From Pedobacter ghigonis (GTDB lineage: Bacteria > Bacteroidota > Bacteroidia > Sphingobacteriales > Sphingobacteriaceae), in contig NZ_CAESCM010000002.1 in NCBI RefSeq assembly GCF_903166585.1, positions 124,001 through 188,000 on the forward strand: a stretch of 64,000 nucleotides of DNA. The letters are read 5' to 3'. The position numbers and the translations under genes are program-made. This document shows, piece by piece, positions 35,853-44,573 of this stretch (positions within the stretch are counted from its first letter, which is position 1; the number at the start of each line of letters is the position of its first letter). The notes under the pieces are model-generated. The model was not told where the DNA came from and made no database searches. It saw only the letters and a program-made list of their open reading frames with translations.

Positions 35853-36505
35853 ACAAATGAATAGGCCCAAAAGGCGTAGAGAAAAAAGTTAAGTGTTATG
35901 TAAATGATAGTGCGGGCATTATATCTTCCCAAATAAATACGTTGAGCAATGTCATCAAAGAAATTGGCTAAGGTACTCCCGAAGTAAAAAATCAGGGTTC
36001 CGCCAACCCACCAAAAGGCAGGATGATTGCTTAAATCGATGTAATTTTCATCTTTTAATAACAGATAGAAATACATTAAGCCATAAATAACAAAAATTAC
36101 CGATGCTAAACTTATGGTAAAGGCATTGTATACATTTAAACCATATAAATAAACAAATATGGCATAAGTTATCATTGTGCCTATATAAATGCCAATCAGC
36201 CAGTTTTTTATCTTGATATACTGGCTGAGGAAAACATAAAACGCATAAGTGATGTAAGATATTTCTAATAGGATATATACACCTATATTGGTATGATATG
36301 TTTTGGCTGAATACCGGGCTATAATTTGAGTTAACACCACAAGAACCAGGTAAAGGTTGGTAATTATCCAGAACCTGGTCTTATCCCTATATAAAAAGTA
36401 CAGGCTAAAAGCCATACTTAAATAATAGGGATAAGTATTAAATTTTGGCGTACACAGCTTTAATACCTGCTGTAAATCTAATTCTCCAGCAATTTTTGCT
36501 ATCAT
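35819..36505 (-). CDS. Multi-pass membrane protein of unknown function
   Basis: 228 residues with about seven hydrophobic segments (roughly 30, 48, 75, 95, 125, 165 and 195) and many Tyr and Phe residues. I recognise no family. The gene overlaps the kinase gene and follows the small CPPxC protein gene by 5 bp. A sensor role for the partner kinase is a fair inference from the position, since that kinase has no sensor domain. Confidence 0.65.
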   Translation of the reverse strand: MIAKIAGELDLQQVLKLCTPKFNTYPYYLSMAFSLYFLYRDKTRFWIITNLYLVLVVLTQIIARYSAKTYHTNIGVYILLEISYITYAFYVFLSQYIKIKNWLIGIYIGTMITYAIFVYLYGLNVYNAFTISLASVIFVIYGLMYFYLLLKDENYIDLSNHPAFWWVGGTLIFYFGSTLANFFDDIAQRIYLGRYNARTIIYITLNFFLYAFWAYSFVCRARQRKLSH

Positions 36506-36510
36506 ATTTA

Positions 36511-36984
36511 TTATGGTTCAGACAATGGGCTACGCTCATCGCAGGTAGGAGGGCATATTGTGGCCCTGTTTTCTGGATCAGTCGGTGGAGTATCACATAA
36601 CTTGCCATCATGAGATTTATAAGCATATCCTTTTTCTACAAAGTAATCTGTTCCAGCTTTACCATCAATATTTTTAGTAATTACCAGTAATACCGTATTC
36701 ATATCAACATAGCTGTCTGGAATTTTATCGCCATATTCGAGTTTATTGATTTGGCTGATGATATCGCTGGTATACCGGCCAAAGTAGATCCTGATGCCAT
36801 CGCCATCCAGTTCCGCCATTTTTTTAATTAACGAAGTCATTTGAGCGGCCGGATACCAAGCTGCTTTGGTGTAGGTACCATTTTCTGCATTCTGGCTTTT
36901 ACGGAATGCTTCGGTCATTTGTTTGGCAATCTCTACCGGAACAGTATTATCTGTGCCGTCTTTACTTACTTTGTCTTTGATCAT
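36511..36984 (-). CDS. Conserved small cytosolic protein with IRIYFGRY and CPPxC motifs
   Basis: 157 residues with no signal peptide or membrane helix. The central part (GIRIYFGRY, NTVLLVITKN) and the C-terminal CPPTCDE resemble an uncharacterised Bacteroidota family that I recall beside sensor and membrane proteins. Four Cys-containing positions near the C-terminus (KLCDTPP, TICPPTC) could bind metal. First gene of the kinase operon. No enzyme motif is seen. Confidence 0.55.
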   Translation of the reverse strand: MIKDKVSKDGTDNTVPVEIAKQMTEAFRKSQNAENGTYTKAAWYPAAQMTSLIKKMAELDGDGIRIYFGRYTSDIISQINKLEYGDKIPDSYVDMNTVLLVITKNIDGKAGTDYFVEKGYAYKSHDGKLCDTPPTDPENRATICPPTCDERSPLSEP

Positions 36985-37411
36985 AAAATTTGTTGGTTTA
37001 ATATTTCAAATATAAACAAATGATGATATGTGCGATGGAGGAGTTCCTTAAAAAGTTAAAAACAGTATAAATACTCATACAATTCGAGGTCAAGCTGTGT
37101 TTGCCAGTGCATTATTGGCGATCGATGAACAGCTTGGTAGCTACATTCCTTAAAAGAGTATTTTGTTGTCTCAATACCGTAAAAATACCCTATTAATAAG
37201 GGCGTTTTGCACAATAATTCAATTGTCGCCTACCACTAATTTTGGTATTACAATAATAGCCAAATGAATTGCTGTTACTAGATACTGAAGTTGCATATCC
37301 TTAAAATGCTGTTTTTAGACTTGTTTTAAAATAAGTCTGTTTTGGAGAAGTTACTTAACTATTTAGAAAATTGTAAAATCATAATTTCATTAAACCTTTA
37401 ATTCTTTCAAA
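36985..37411. other. Divergent gap upstream of two signalling genes
   Basis: 427 bp without a credible gene. A full TAnnTTTG match (TATATTTG, minus strand 37014-37007) sits 23 bp before the CPPxC protein start, without a clear -33 box. Nothing else is supported. Confidence 0.45.
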
Positions 37412-37642
37412 ATGATAAATAATATCCTGCTTCAGGAAAATCATAGCGCGATAAGCGAAAGAGAAGTTGAAATAGTGCATCTGTTATCAATGGGCTACAG
37501 CAGTAAAGAAATTGGCGAAATGCTTTTTATTAGCGAACATACTGTTAATACGCATAGAAGAAATATGGTAAGGAAACTCGATTTAAGAAATTCATACCAA
37601 TTGATTGTATGGGCATTTAAAGAAAGAATATTGTCCCTTTAA
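37412..37642 (+). CDS. Stand-alone LuxR-type HTH protein
   Basis: 76 residues made up almost only of a GerE/LuxR DNA-binding domain (about 14-72: ISEREVEIVHLLSMGYSSKEIGEML, ISEHTVNTHRRNMVRKL). No receiver or ligand domain. Such short forms can act as co-regulators of a partner response regulator or as constitutive binders. It lies back to back with the NarL-type operon, which suggests but does not prove a link. Confidence 0.85.
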   Translation: MINNILLQENHSAISEREVEIVHLLSMGYSSKEIGEMLFISEHTVNTHRRNMVRKLDLRNSYQLIVWAFKERILSL

Positions 37643-37676
37643 GGACTAAGATATAAACAACCTCTCAATAAATAAT

Positions 37677-37725
37677 AAAGCCTGCCATTTGATCGCTAAA
37701 GTCAAATGTGCAGGCTTTTGTTTTA
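37677..37725. terminator. Bidirectional terminator between LuxR-type and M28 genes
   Basis: AAAGCCTGcCATTTGA and TCAAATGtGCAGGCTTT pair with one bulge and are followed by T-rich sequence on the plus strand (TTTTGTTTT) and by TTATTATT on the minus strand. Confidence 0.75.
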
Positions 37726-37740
37726 TGCTATTTTTTGCTT

Positions 37741-39309
37741 TTATGGTCTTGCTGGTTGTGGTGCCGGAAGTTCTTTTCTTGGAATTTGTGCCTCGCGCTG
37801 TGAGGTGTTATAAACAAAAGAAGCAATAATCGTAGCTGCTTGTTTCAGGTCGTCTTCTACCAGCCTATCGTAAGTATCCATATTGCTATGGTGTGTGCGG
37901 GTATTGTAATCGGCAGGATCCTGGATAAACTGAAAACCCGGAATACCAACAGCATCAAAAGCCTGATGATCGGTACCGCCTGTATTGTTAATGGTAACGG
38001 TGTTTGCGCCCAAATCGTTAAACGGAGTTAACCAGCTTTGAAAAATCGGACCAGCTCCTGCATTGCCCTGTAAATAAATACCGCGTATTTTTCCGGTTCC
38101 GTTGTCGAGATTGTAATAGGCTGATATTTTTTTCTGATCGGGGGTTAATACCATTGTTTTCGGATCGCCAAAATGTTTGGCTACATAACCTCTCGAACCA
38201 AACAAACCCTGCTCTTCTGAACTCCAAAGGGCGATGCGGATAGTGCGTTTCGGTTTAAAATCGATTGCTTTTAAAATGCGCATGGCTTCCATCATTACGG
38301 TAGAACCAGCTGCATTATCGGTAGCACCAGTTGCGGCATGCCACGAATCGAAATGGCCGCCAATCATTACCACTTCATCTTTTAATTTTTTATCGGTACC
38401 CGGTATCTCGGCAATTACGTTGTAGCCCTGTGGATCCTGATCATAGAATGAAGTTTTAATGTCAGCTTCAACTTCTACGGGCTTGCCCGCGCGTAACAGA
38501 CGTAATATGTGTAAGAAATCTTCTGCTGCTACTTCCAGTTCAGGCGATACCGGTTTAGCATCAAGGGCATAAGAAGCGCCGTTACTGGTAAAAAATGTGC
38601 CTTGTCCGCCACGGGCATAAGTTAAGATTAAACCAACCTTTTCTTCAACCAGCATGGCATTTATGGCAGCACGTACTTCACGCATTTTCATCATTTGTGC
38701 CATTCTATCGGCCATTGGGCCGCCAGCAGGGCGTTGTCGTGGGCCTGCAGCCTGTGGTTTTGCAGCGGCCATTTGTGCTAAAGTAGAATCGGCATAGCGC
38801 GCAAAATCGGCTTTCGTACCACTGGTTAAAGGTGCACCCTGATCCATCATAATGATTTTACCAGCCAGTTTGCCTTTATATTTAACTAAATCGGCAACGC
38901 TATCGGCTTTAATAAGGATTACTTCCGATTTAATCGGGCCGTTTGTGCCAGGTGTCCACGCCTTTGGCGAGGCAATAATGGCATGGTAGAAAGGAAGTGT
39001 GGTAGCTGCATAATATTTATCGGTTTGCCAGCCTTTACCAAAAGTTCCCCAGGCTTCGAGGTGCGCGTTTTTAAGTCCCCAGTCGGTTAATTGTTTAACT
39101 GCCCAATCTTGTGCCTTTTTTAAACCCGGCGAATTGGATAAGCGTGGACCGCTTACATCGGTTAAATTGAAGGCTATGTCCATTGCTTTCGAATTTTCAA
39201 GACCTTCTTTCCTGATTTTTTGGACTATGGCTGCATCGGGGATATCTTGTGCAAAAGCCGAGAAGCAAAAGCCAAGGGCCAGTGCTGTAGTGGTAAATCT
39301 TTTGATCAT
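37741..39309 (-). CDS. Secreted M28-family metallopeptidase
   Basis: 522 residues with a signal peptide (ends SAFAQ). A PA-like insert (about 125-260) lies before the M28 domain. Zinc ligands and catalytic residues are visible: His319 (GGHFDSWH), Asp331 (GATDNAAG), catalytic Glu365 and ligand Glu366 (SSEEQGLFG), Asp402 (NLDNGTG) and the His of TDHQAF. It is an exo-aminopeptidase or carboxypeptidase-like enzyme of the periplasm or surface. A Met/Pro/Ala-rich stretch (180-212) within the insert is unusual. Monocistronic. Confidence 0.92.
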   Translation of the reverse strand: MIKRFTTTALALGFCFSAFAQDIPDAAIVQKIRKEGLENSKAMDIAFNLTDVSGPRLSNSPGLKKAQDWAVKQLTDWGLKNAHLEAWGTFGKGWQTDKYYAATTLPFYHAIIASPKAWTPGTNGPIKSEVILIKADSVADLVKYKGKLAGKIIMMDQGAPLTSGTKADFARYADSTLAQMAAAKPQAAGPRQRPAGGPMADRMAQMMKMREVRAAINAMLVEEKVGLILTYARGGQGTFFTSNGASYALDAKPVSPELEVAAEDFLHILRLLRAGKPVEVEADIKTSFYDQDPQGYNVIAEIPGTDKKLKDEVVMIGGHFDSWHAATGATDNAAGSTVMMEAMRILKAIDFKPKRTIRIALWSSEEQGLFGSRGYVAKHFGDPKTMVLTPDQKKISAYYNLDNGTGKIRGIYLQGNAGAGPIFQSWLTPFNDLGANTVTINNTGGTDHQAFDAVGIPGFQFIQDPADYNTRTHHSNMDTYDRLVEDDLKQAATIIASFVYNTSQREAQIPRKELPAPQPARP

Positions 39310-39466
39310 TAGAATAATTTGTTAGGTGATTTTAATTTAAAAATACATTTTAAACCCCTTCAAATTGTTTTACAATGAGATTTTTACACGGATACAGACT
39401 TTTTTATGATATTTTGAAACAGAAACTGATTTTTTTTAACAGAACGGGCCTAAAATAAGCCTTGCC

Positions 39467-39521
39467 GATAGCTATCGGATGAAATAAAGCCCGATCCCGA
39501 TATTTCATCGAGAGCGGGCTT
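39467..39521 (-). terminator. Terminator of the ABC operon next to a CCGATAGCTATCGG palindrome
   Basis: The stem AAGCCCG...CGGGCTT (39487-39521) is followed on the minus strand by TATTTC; next to it lies the perfect palindrome CCGATAGCTATCGG (39467-39480). I recall GATAGCTATC-type sequences as frequent in Pedobacter intergenic regions. Confidence 0.55.
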
Positions 39522-39577
39522 GTAATATAAAGAAGAATTAACGCTAAAATGAAATACTGAATTGCTTTTCAAATGGA

Positions 39578-40375
39578 TCATTTAATGCTCTTTTTGCTTA
39601 CTATAAAATAACCGACGATAAACAGGATGAGCGCATAAATTAAGCTGGTCCATATTTCTTGTGTAAAAACAGGGAAATCAAGCGGATCGACACCTTTTTT
39701 TACTTTATTCATCCTTAAGGATAGAGTTGGCAGGCAATAGGGAATTAAATAAGCATATTTCCAACCAACATTGGCGGTAATGATCCCCATGATGGTGCCT
39801 ACAAAGCCTATTCCCATGGGTTTCAGAAAATCGGCCCACACCAAACTCAGGATAAACTGCAGCGATAAAATACCCAGCGATGATAAGAATAATTTGGTAT
39901 AGGCATTGATTAAAATGCCCGTTGGATCGTATTGATTGAAGTTGTATTTGGGCACAAGTACCTGCAGCAGGTGACCAAAACCATAGGTTAGTGCGGCAAA
40001 TAAAAACAATGAAATAAATATTAAGCCTACTGCGTAGAGGTATTTTGCTGCATAGATAGCCAGTTTGTTTAAGGGTTGTGCAAACAAGGTTTTCCAGGTG
40101 TCGTTTTTATGTTCAATATTATTTACCGAAAAAGCCATAAATATAACATAGAATGGCATTACCAACATGCCCATTACACCAAGGGCTGCACCGCTGTACT
40201 GTGCCCACAACACCATTGGGGGGTAGTGAAAGCTTAAAATCTTTTCTGAACCGGAGTAAAAACCGAAAGTAATGAGTCCGCATATAATTAGCGGTAGCAA
40301 TATAGCGGCCCAGAAAGCCAGGGTTTTCTTCGATTTGTAAAATTCGGATACTAACGAAATGTATAAAGAGCGCAT
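39578..40375 (-). CDS. ABC-2-type transporter permease
   Basis: 265 residues from ATG 40375 (the longer frame to 40474 overlaps the ATPase gene and is not plausible). Six hydrophobic segments, one near 20-40 and five from about 70 onwards, fit the ABC-2 permeases of the bacitracin/lantibiotic-immunity type. It starts 1 bp after the ATPase stop codon. Together they would export or extract a hydrophobic or peptide compound from the membrane. Confidence 0.85.
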   Translation of the reverse strand: MRSLYISLVSEFYKSKKTLAFWAAILLPLIICGLITFGFYSGSEKILSFHYPPMVLWAQYSGAALGVMGMLVMPFYVIFMAFSVNNIEHKNDTWKTLFAQPLNKLAIYAAKYLYAVGLIFISLFLFAALTYGFGHLLQVLVPKYNFNQYDPTGILINAYTKLFLSSLGILSLQFILSLVWADFLKPMGIGFVGTIMGIITANVGWKYAYLIPYCLPTLSLRMNKVKKGVDPLDFPVFTQEIWTSLIYALILFIVGYFIVSKKSIK

Positions 40376-40376
40376 A

Positions 40377-41285
40377 TTAGTTGGTGTTGGTAATATCGAG
40401 GAATAAATTTTCGAGGTCTTTTCGCTGTTGATATAAGCTGCTAACCTTAAAGCCATTTTGCACCAGTAAGGCATTTAATGCCGCACTATGCTCCGTCGAA
40501 ATAAAAGGAACGGTAATCTTTTTATCGGTTTGGCTTACAATTTCGTAACCCGATTTTGAAATCAGTTCGCCTGCTTTTTCAGTATCGTTTACATCAATCT
40601 CGAGCATAGGCTTACTTAGCAAATGAAGTTCATCGATAGTGCCCTGAAATAATAATTGCCCTTTGTTGATAATGCCAACATGAGTGGCTGTTCTTTCTAT
40701 TTCGGCCAGTAAATGGCTTGAAACCAGAATTGTTTTATGGTGTTTTACCGCAAGCTCTATCATGAGGTTGCGTACTTCGATAATGCCGTTAGGATCGAGG
40801 CCATTGGTAGGTTCATCAAGCAAAAGCAATTCGGGATCTGAAACCAGTGCAAGTGCAATGCCTAAACGTTGTTTCATGCCCAGCGAATATTTGCTCGACT
40901 TTTTATCGGCGGCATCTGTTAAACCAACAAGGGCCAGCATTTCGCTGGCCTTGCTTTTTTTTATACCGAGTAAAATGCAGCGGTTGATTAAGTTTTCTTT
41001 ACCGCTTAGGTGGCCATAAATGGCCGGTTGCTCTACCAGGGCACCTACACGTTTTAGTATAGCTATGCGGTTGTGGTTAATCTCCTTACCGAAAATAAAT
41101 ACCTGATCGGAAGGCGATTTTAATAAGTTGAGCAATATTTTAATGGTAGTGGTTTTACCGGCGCCGTTTGGGCCTAAAAAACCATAAATACTGCCTTTTG
41201 GTACTTGTAGCGAAAGTTCTTTTAAAATGGCCTGGTTGCCGAAGTTAAAATTTAAGCCTACAGTTTCGATAGCGTAATTACTCAT
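40377..41285 (-). CDS. ABC transporter ATP-binding protein (BcrA/lantibiotic-immunity type)
   Basis: 302 residues. Walker A GPNGAGKTTT (about 38-47), signature YSLGMKQRLGIAL, Walker B LLLLDEPTNGLD and the switch His in SSHLLAEIE are all intact. The C-terminal 80 residues form the extra regulatory part seen in BcrA-like ATPases. It works with the permease downstream and lies 5 bp after the small membrane-protein gene. Confidence 0.94.
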   Translation of the reverse strand: MSNYAIETVGLNFNFGNQAILKELSLQVPKGSIYGFLGPNGAGKTTTIKILLNLLKSPSDQVFIFGKEINHNRIAILKRVGALVEQPAIYGHLSGKENLINRCILLGIKKSKASEMLALVGLTDAADKKSSKYSLGMKQRLGIALALVSDPELLLLDEPTNGLDPNGIIEVRNLMIELAVKHHKTILVSSHLLAEIERTATHVGIINKGQLLFQGTIDELHLLSKPMLEIDVNDTEKAGELISKSGYEIVSQTDKKITVPFISTEHSAALNALLVQNGFKVSSLYQQRKDLENLFLDITNTN

Positions 41286-41290
41286 TATGC

Positions 41291-41548
41291 TTATTTGAAA
41301 ATAGCTGATACCTGTTTTACAATTGTTGTTGAAGCTTTAGCTGGTTTTACAACAATTTCGGCATCGTTCCTGTTGGTGCTTACCGTAAGGGTTAAAATCA
41401 TCATCATAAATACTGGAAATAATAAAAATAAAAATGGCGATGTGTTTGCTAACTTTTTCATGATAGATTGTTTTATTTGAGAGGCAGTGAAGCTGGCATC
41501 AGCAGTTACTGCTTGGTTTTTTAAGTTGATTGCTGATGTAGTTTTCAT
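41291..41548 (-). CDS. Small single-pass membrane protein of unknown function
   Basis: 85 residues from ATG 41548 (an alternative TTG at 41572). An N-terminal polar part, one membrane helix (SPFLFLLFPVFMMMILTLTV) and a basic periplasmic or cytosolic tail (VVKPAKASTTIVKQVSAIFK). First gene of the ABC operon. It could be a small accessory subunit, or the periplasm-facing product that the pump deals with. No family recognised. Confidence 0.6.
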   Translation of the reverse strand: MKTTSAINLKNQAVTADASFTASQIKQSIMKKLANTSPFLFLLFPVFMMMILTLTVSTNRNDAEIVVKPAKASTTIVKQVSAIFK

Positions 41549-41676
41549 ATTGTTTTCGTTTTGATGATTCAAAGAAACTCAAGAAAAACAAGCTGCTAAA
41601 ATGTATTATACCAAGTGTTCAAGATTCTAGATCAACAGCCAATTTTGGCGTTTGTCGATAAAATTTGACCTTTGGG

Positions 41677-41708
41677 CCGTTGGTAGAAAAAAAATGCCCG
41701 TTGGTAGA
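41677..41708 (+). promoter_or_regulatory. Two direct repeats CCGTTGGTAGA, 21 bp apart (candidate LytTR binding site)
   Basis: Identical 11-mers at 41677-41687 and 41698-41708, exactly two helical turns apart. LytTR regulators bind such direct repeats. They lie just upstream of a TTACTTTG box (41737-41744, one mismatch to TAnnTTTG) about 60 bp before the LytS gene, and also between the divergent ABC operon and the kinase, so one regulator could serve both. Confidence 0.6.
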
Positions 41709-41806
41709 TTGTGTTCGGTTTAAATTGAAAGTTTATTTACTTTGGATGCATCAAGCGATTAACACAATTATTGGCCTTATGCTTTTAATTGATAAACATA
41801 TTTTAA

Positions 41807-42832
41807 ATGAAGGAAAGTAAGGGAGTTCTAATTTTACATAGTATTTTCTGGGCAATAATTTTGATAGGTGCAGGGGGTATTCTTATAACAAGCACTTCGG
41901 AGGCAACGCTAAAAAGGGAATTAATTTCTTTTGGAGCCTTTGGAATCTTAAATGTGTCTGTGTTTTACATTAATTATATTTTCTTAATCCCTGAATTGAT
42001 TAAGAAGAGAAAAAAGTATTGGCTCTACGTTATTGCTTTTTTTCTCATGATTGGGGTTGCTGCCTTAATAAAAACGGTAATTGCGGTTTTAAATCCTGCC
42101 GATATGATGGTAGTGCGGGGACATAAAAGTGAATATAATGTAAATGAATATTTTATAGGGAAAGCATTTGTAGGTGGTTTTTTCATTATCAGCAGTTGTA
42201 TTATAAAATTCACCATCGATTGGTTCTCTAGTGAAAGGATTCAAAGAAATTTAGAGAGCGAACGCCGCGAAATGGAACTTCAGTTTCTGAAATCTCAATT
42301 AAACCCGCATTTCCTGTTCAACTCTTTAAATAATATTTACTCGCTGGCTTATCAGAAATCGGATAAAACTGCCGATGCCATTATGAAGCTTTCGGAAATT
42401 ATGCGTTACATGATTTATGAAAGCAATACGCCAACGGTATCTTTAAGCAAAGAGGTAGATTATTTAACCAACTATATCGAACTGCAAAAAATCAGGTTTA
42501 AAGATGGCGCTTTCATAGAGCTTACGCTGAACGGAGAGATAGACGATCAGAAGATTGTGCCCTTAATGCTGATTTCGTTTGTAGAAAATGCTTTTAAACA
42601 TGGTGTAGTAAACGACCCCTCAGAGCCAGTTAAAATAAATATTATTGCCAACCAGAAGATTTTGCATTTTAGTGTAATTAATAAAAAAAGCCATTTAAAT
42701 AAAGATGCGCAGGGAGGGGTAGGTTTAACCAACGTAGAAAGACGTTTACAATTGGTTTATCCCGACAGATATAAATTAAATGTTGTAAATTCGGCTACGC
42801 ATTACACCTGCGAACTGATGATTGATATATAA
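41807..42832 (+). CDS. LytS-type sensor histidine kinase
   Basis: 341 residues with four hydrophobic segments (about 8-28, 40-60, 75-98, 120-140), a coiled coil (ERIQRNLESERREMELQFLKSQ) and the His_kinase domain: SQLNPHFLFNSLNNIYSLAYQ with the phosphoacceptor His, N box FVENAFKHGV and G box GVGLTNVERRL. It is followed 58 bp later by its LytTR regulator and lies back to back with the ABC exporter operon, as in peptide- or antibiotic-sensing modules. Confidence 0.93.
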   Translation: MKESKGVLILHSIFWAIILIGAGGILITSTSEATLKRELISFGAFGILNVSVFYINYIFLIPELIKKRKKYWLYVIAFFLMIGVAALIKTVIAVLNPADMMVVRGHKSEYNVNEYFIGKAFVGGFFIISSCIIKFTIDWFSSERIQRNLESERREMELQFLKSQLNPHFLFNSLNNIYSLAYQKSDKTADAIMKLSEIMRYMIYESNTPTVSLSKEVDYLTNYIELQKIRFKDGAFIELTLNGEIDDQKIVPLMLISFVENAFKHGVVNDPSEPVKINIIANQKILHFSVINKKSHLNKDAQGGVGLTNVERRLQLVYPDRYKLNVVNSATHYTCELMIDI

Positions 42833-42890
42833 CCGGAAACCGTTTGTAAGCCGGATATACGTTAAATCGTGAATTAAATTAAAATCTAAA

Positions 42891-43640
42891 ATGAACCTAA
42901 ACTGTATTGTTGTAGATGATGAGCCTTTAGCGCTTGATATTTTACAGGATTATATCTCAAAAGTACCCTTTTTAACCATGGTTAAAAGATGCGAAAACCC
43001 AATAGAGGCCTTGCAGATTGTGCAGGCTGGTGGGATTGATCTCGTGTTTTTGGATATTCAGATGCCTGAATTAACGGGAATCCAGTTTTTGAAGATTGCA
43101 GGTAATAAATGCCATTATATTCTAACTACAGCTTATCCGCAGTATGCTTTAGAGAGTTACGATTTGAACGTTTCTGATTATCTGTTAAAGCCAATTGCTT
43201 TCGATCGTTTTTATAAAGCTGTAGAAAAAGTACACAACCAGGTTAAGCCGGTAGAAGCCCCTGCAAGCGTGGCTCAGCCTTTAGTTACACCAGCACCATT
43301 TTCGGGTACTCCTAACCCGGTGCAGGATTATATTTTTGTTAAAACAGAGCATAAAATCCAGAAAATTTACCTGCACGATATCCTTTATATCGAAGGGTTA
43401 AAAGATTACATTTCTATTTTCACCAAAGATGAGCGTGTAATTACATTGCAGAGTATGAAGAAAATGGAAGAAGCTTTGCCACAGAGTCAGTTTATCCGCG
43501 TGCACAAATCGTATATTGTTGCTGTTGATAAAATTGAAAGCATTGAGCGGAGCCGTATTACTATCAACCAGAAAATTATTCCTGTTGGAGATACTTACCG
43601 CGACGAATTTTTTAGGGTAATCGGGAATAAGAATATTTAG
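42891..43640 (+). CDS. LytTR-family response regulator
   Basis: 249 residues. Receiver domain with VVDDEPLA, phosphoacceptor Asp in LVFLDIQMPE and Lys in DYLLKPIAF; a Pro/Ala-rich linker (about 122-140); LytTR DNA-binding domain (about 148-245; YIEGLKDYISIF, FIRVHKSYIVAVDKIESI). It likely binds the paired 11-mers upstream of the operon and regulates the divergent exporter. Confidence 0.94.
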   Translation: MNLNCIVVDDEPLALDILQDYISKVPFLTMVKRCENPIEALQIVQAGGIDLVFLDIQMPELTGIQFLKIAGNKCHYILTTAYPQYALESYDLNVSDYLLKPIAFDRFYKAVEKVHNQVKPVEAPASVAQPLVTPAPFSGTPNPVQDYIFVKTEHKIQKIYLHDILYIEGLKDYISIFTKDERVITLQSMKKMEEALPQSQFIRVHKSYIVAVDKIESIERSRITINQKIIPVGDTYRDEFFRVIGNKNI

Positions 43641-43680
43641 TCATCAGTCCTGAGTCTTTAGTCTGAAGTCCAGACTCGGG
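43641..43680. repeat. Intergenic repeat of GTCCTGAGTCTTTAGTCTGAAGTCC type
   Basis: Short imperfect repeats of the word AGTCTgAGTC and AGTCTgaagTC, ending in an inverted copy (CCAGACTC). I recall this kind of sequence scattered in Pedobacter genomes; no second copy appears in the window. Confidence 0.35.
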
Positions 43681-43747
43681 GGTACGATTAAGCTTTTAGC
43701 TCTTTAATCTTGATACCCTCTACCCGATACTTTTTATTTAATACGCC

Positions 43748-44515
43748 CTACTCTGCACCTGATAAGATATTCTGCTCAACCTCCTGCCCTAAAACTTTCC
43801 TGATCTCATTTTCGGCTTCCAAAGTAATCTCGTTGGCTGTTTTTCCTTCAGGTTCTATGGGTTTTAATACCGTCCATTTCAGGGCATTGCCGGTGGTTAG
43901 GGGGTACATGCCGAAGCGTACAATCTTCCATGAATTTTCTATCACAACCGGAACTACCAGCGCATTGGGTACAACCTTTAAAATGGTAGCGATACCGCCA
44001 AACTGAAATGTTTTTACCTGGCCATCTTTAGCCCTTGTTCCTTCCGGAAAGATAACCGTGCTCCAGTTGTTTTCTTTCATGCGGCGGCCAAGCTTTATGA
44101 TTTCAGAAATGGCTTGTTTATTGTCTTTACGGTTAATATTGGCCCCGCCACCCAAACGCAGGTTAATGGATATAGATGGAATGCCTTTGGTGAGCTCTAT
44201 TTTGGAAATGAATTTGGCACTGTGTTTTCTCAAAAACCAGATTAACGAAGGGATATCGTACATGCTCTGGTGGTTTGCAGCAAAAATAATAGGCCTGTCG
44301 GTAGGCAAATTGTATTCGTTTTTAAAGCTGATGGAGTTGAACAGCGATAGCTGGCTATATGTTAAAAAGAAATTGAGCACATCAACCGAAATTTTATGTG
44401 CTTTATAGCCAAAAAGCTTGAAGCATAACCATTGAATGGGGTGGAAGATGCAAAGGAATAATCCGAAGAGGATATAGAAAATCGGGCTTAAAATGTAGCC
44501 AAAAAGCTTGCTCAT
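43748..44515 (-). CDS. 1-acyl-sn-glycerol-3-phosphate acyltransferase (PlsC-like)
   Basis: 255 residues. Motif I NHQSMYD with the HX4D catalytic pair, motif III FPEGTRAKDG and an N-terminal membrane segment (PIFYILFGLFLCIFHPIQWLC). It transfers the second acyl chain in phospholipid synthesis at the inner membrane. The NUDIX gene upstream lies 58 bp away. In this family other acyl acceptors are possible. Confidence 0.92.
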   Translation of the reverse strand: MSKLFGYILSPIFYILFGLFLCIFHPIQWLCFKLFGYKAHKISVDVLNFFLTYSQLSLFNSISFKNEYNLPTDRPIIFAANHQSMYDIPSLIWFLRKHSAKFISKIELTKGIPSISINLRLGGGANINRKDNKQAISEIIKLGRRMKENNWSTVIFPEGTRAKDGQVKTFQFGGIATILKVVPNALVVPVVIENSWKIVRFGMYPLTTGNALKWTVLKPIEPEGKTANEITLEAENEIRKVLGQEVEQNILSGAE

Positions 44516-44573
44516 CTGGTTGATTTAATGGATGGCAAAGATAAGAATAAATTATTCTGCTTTGATTATTCCA

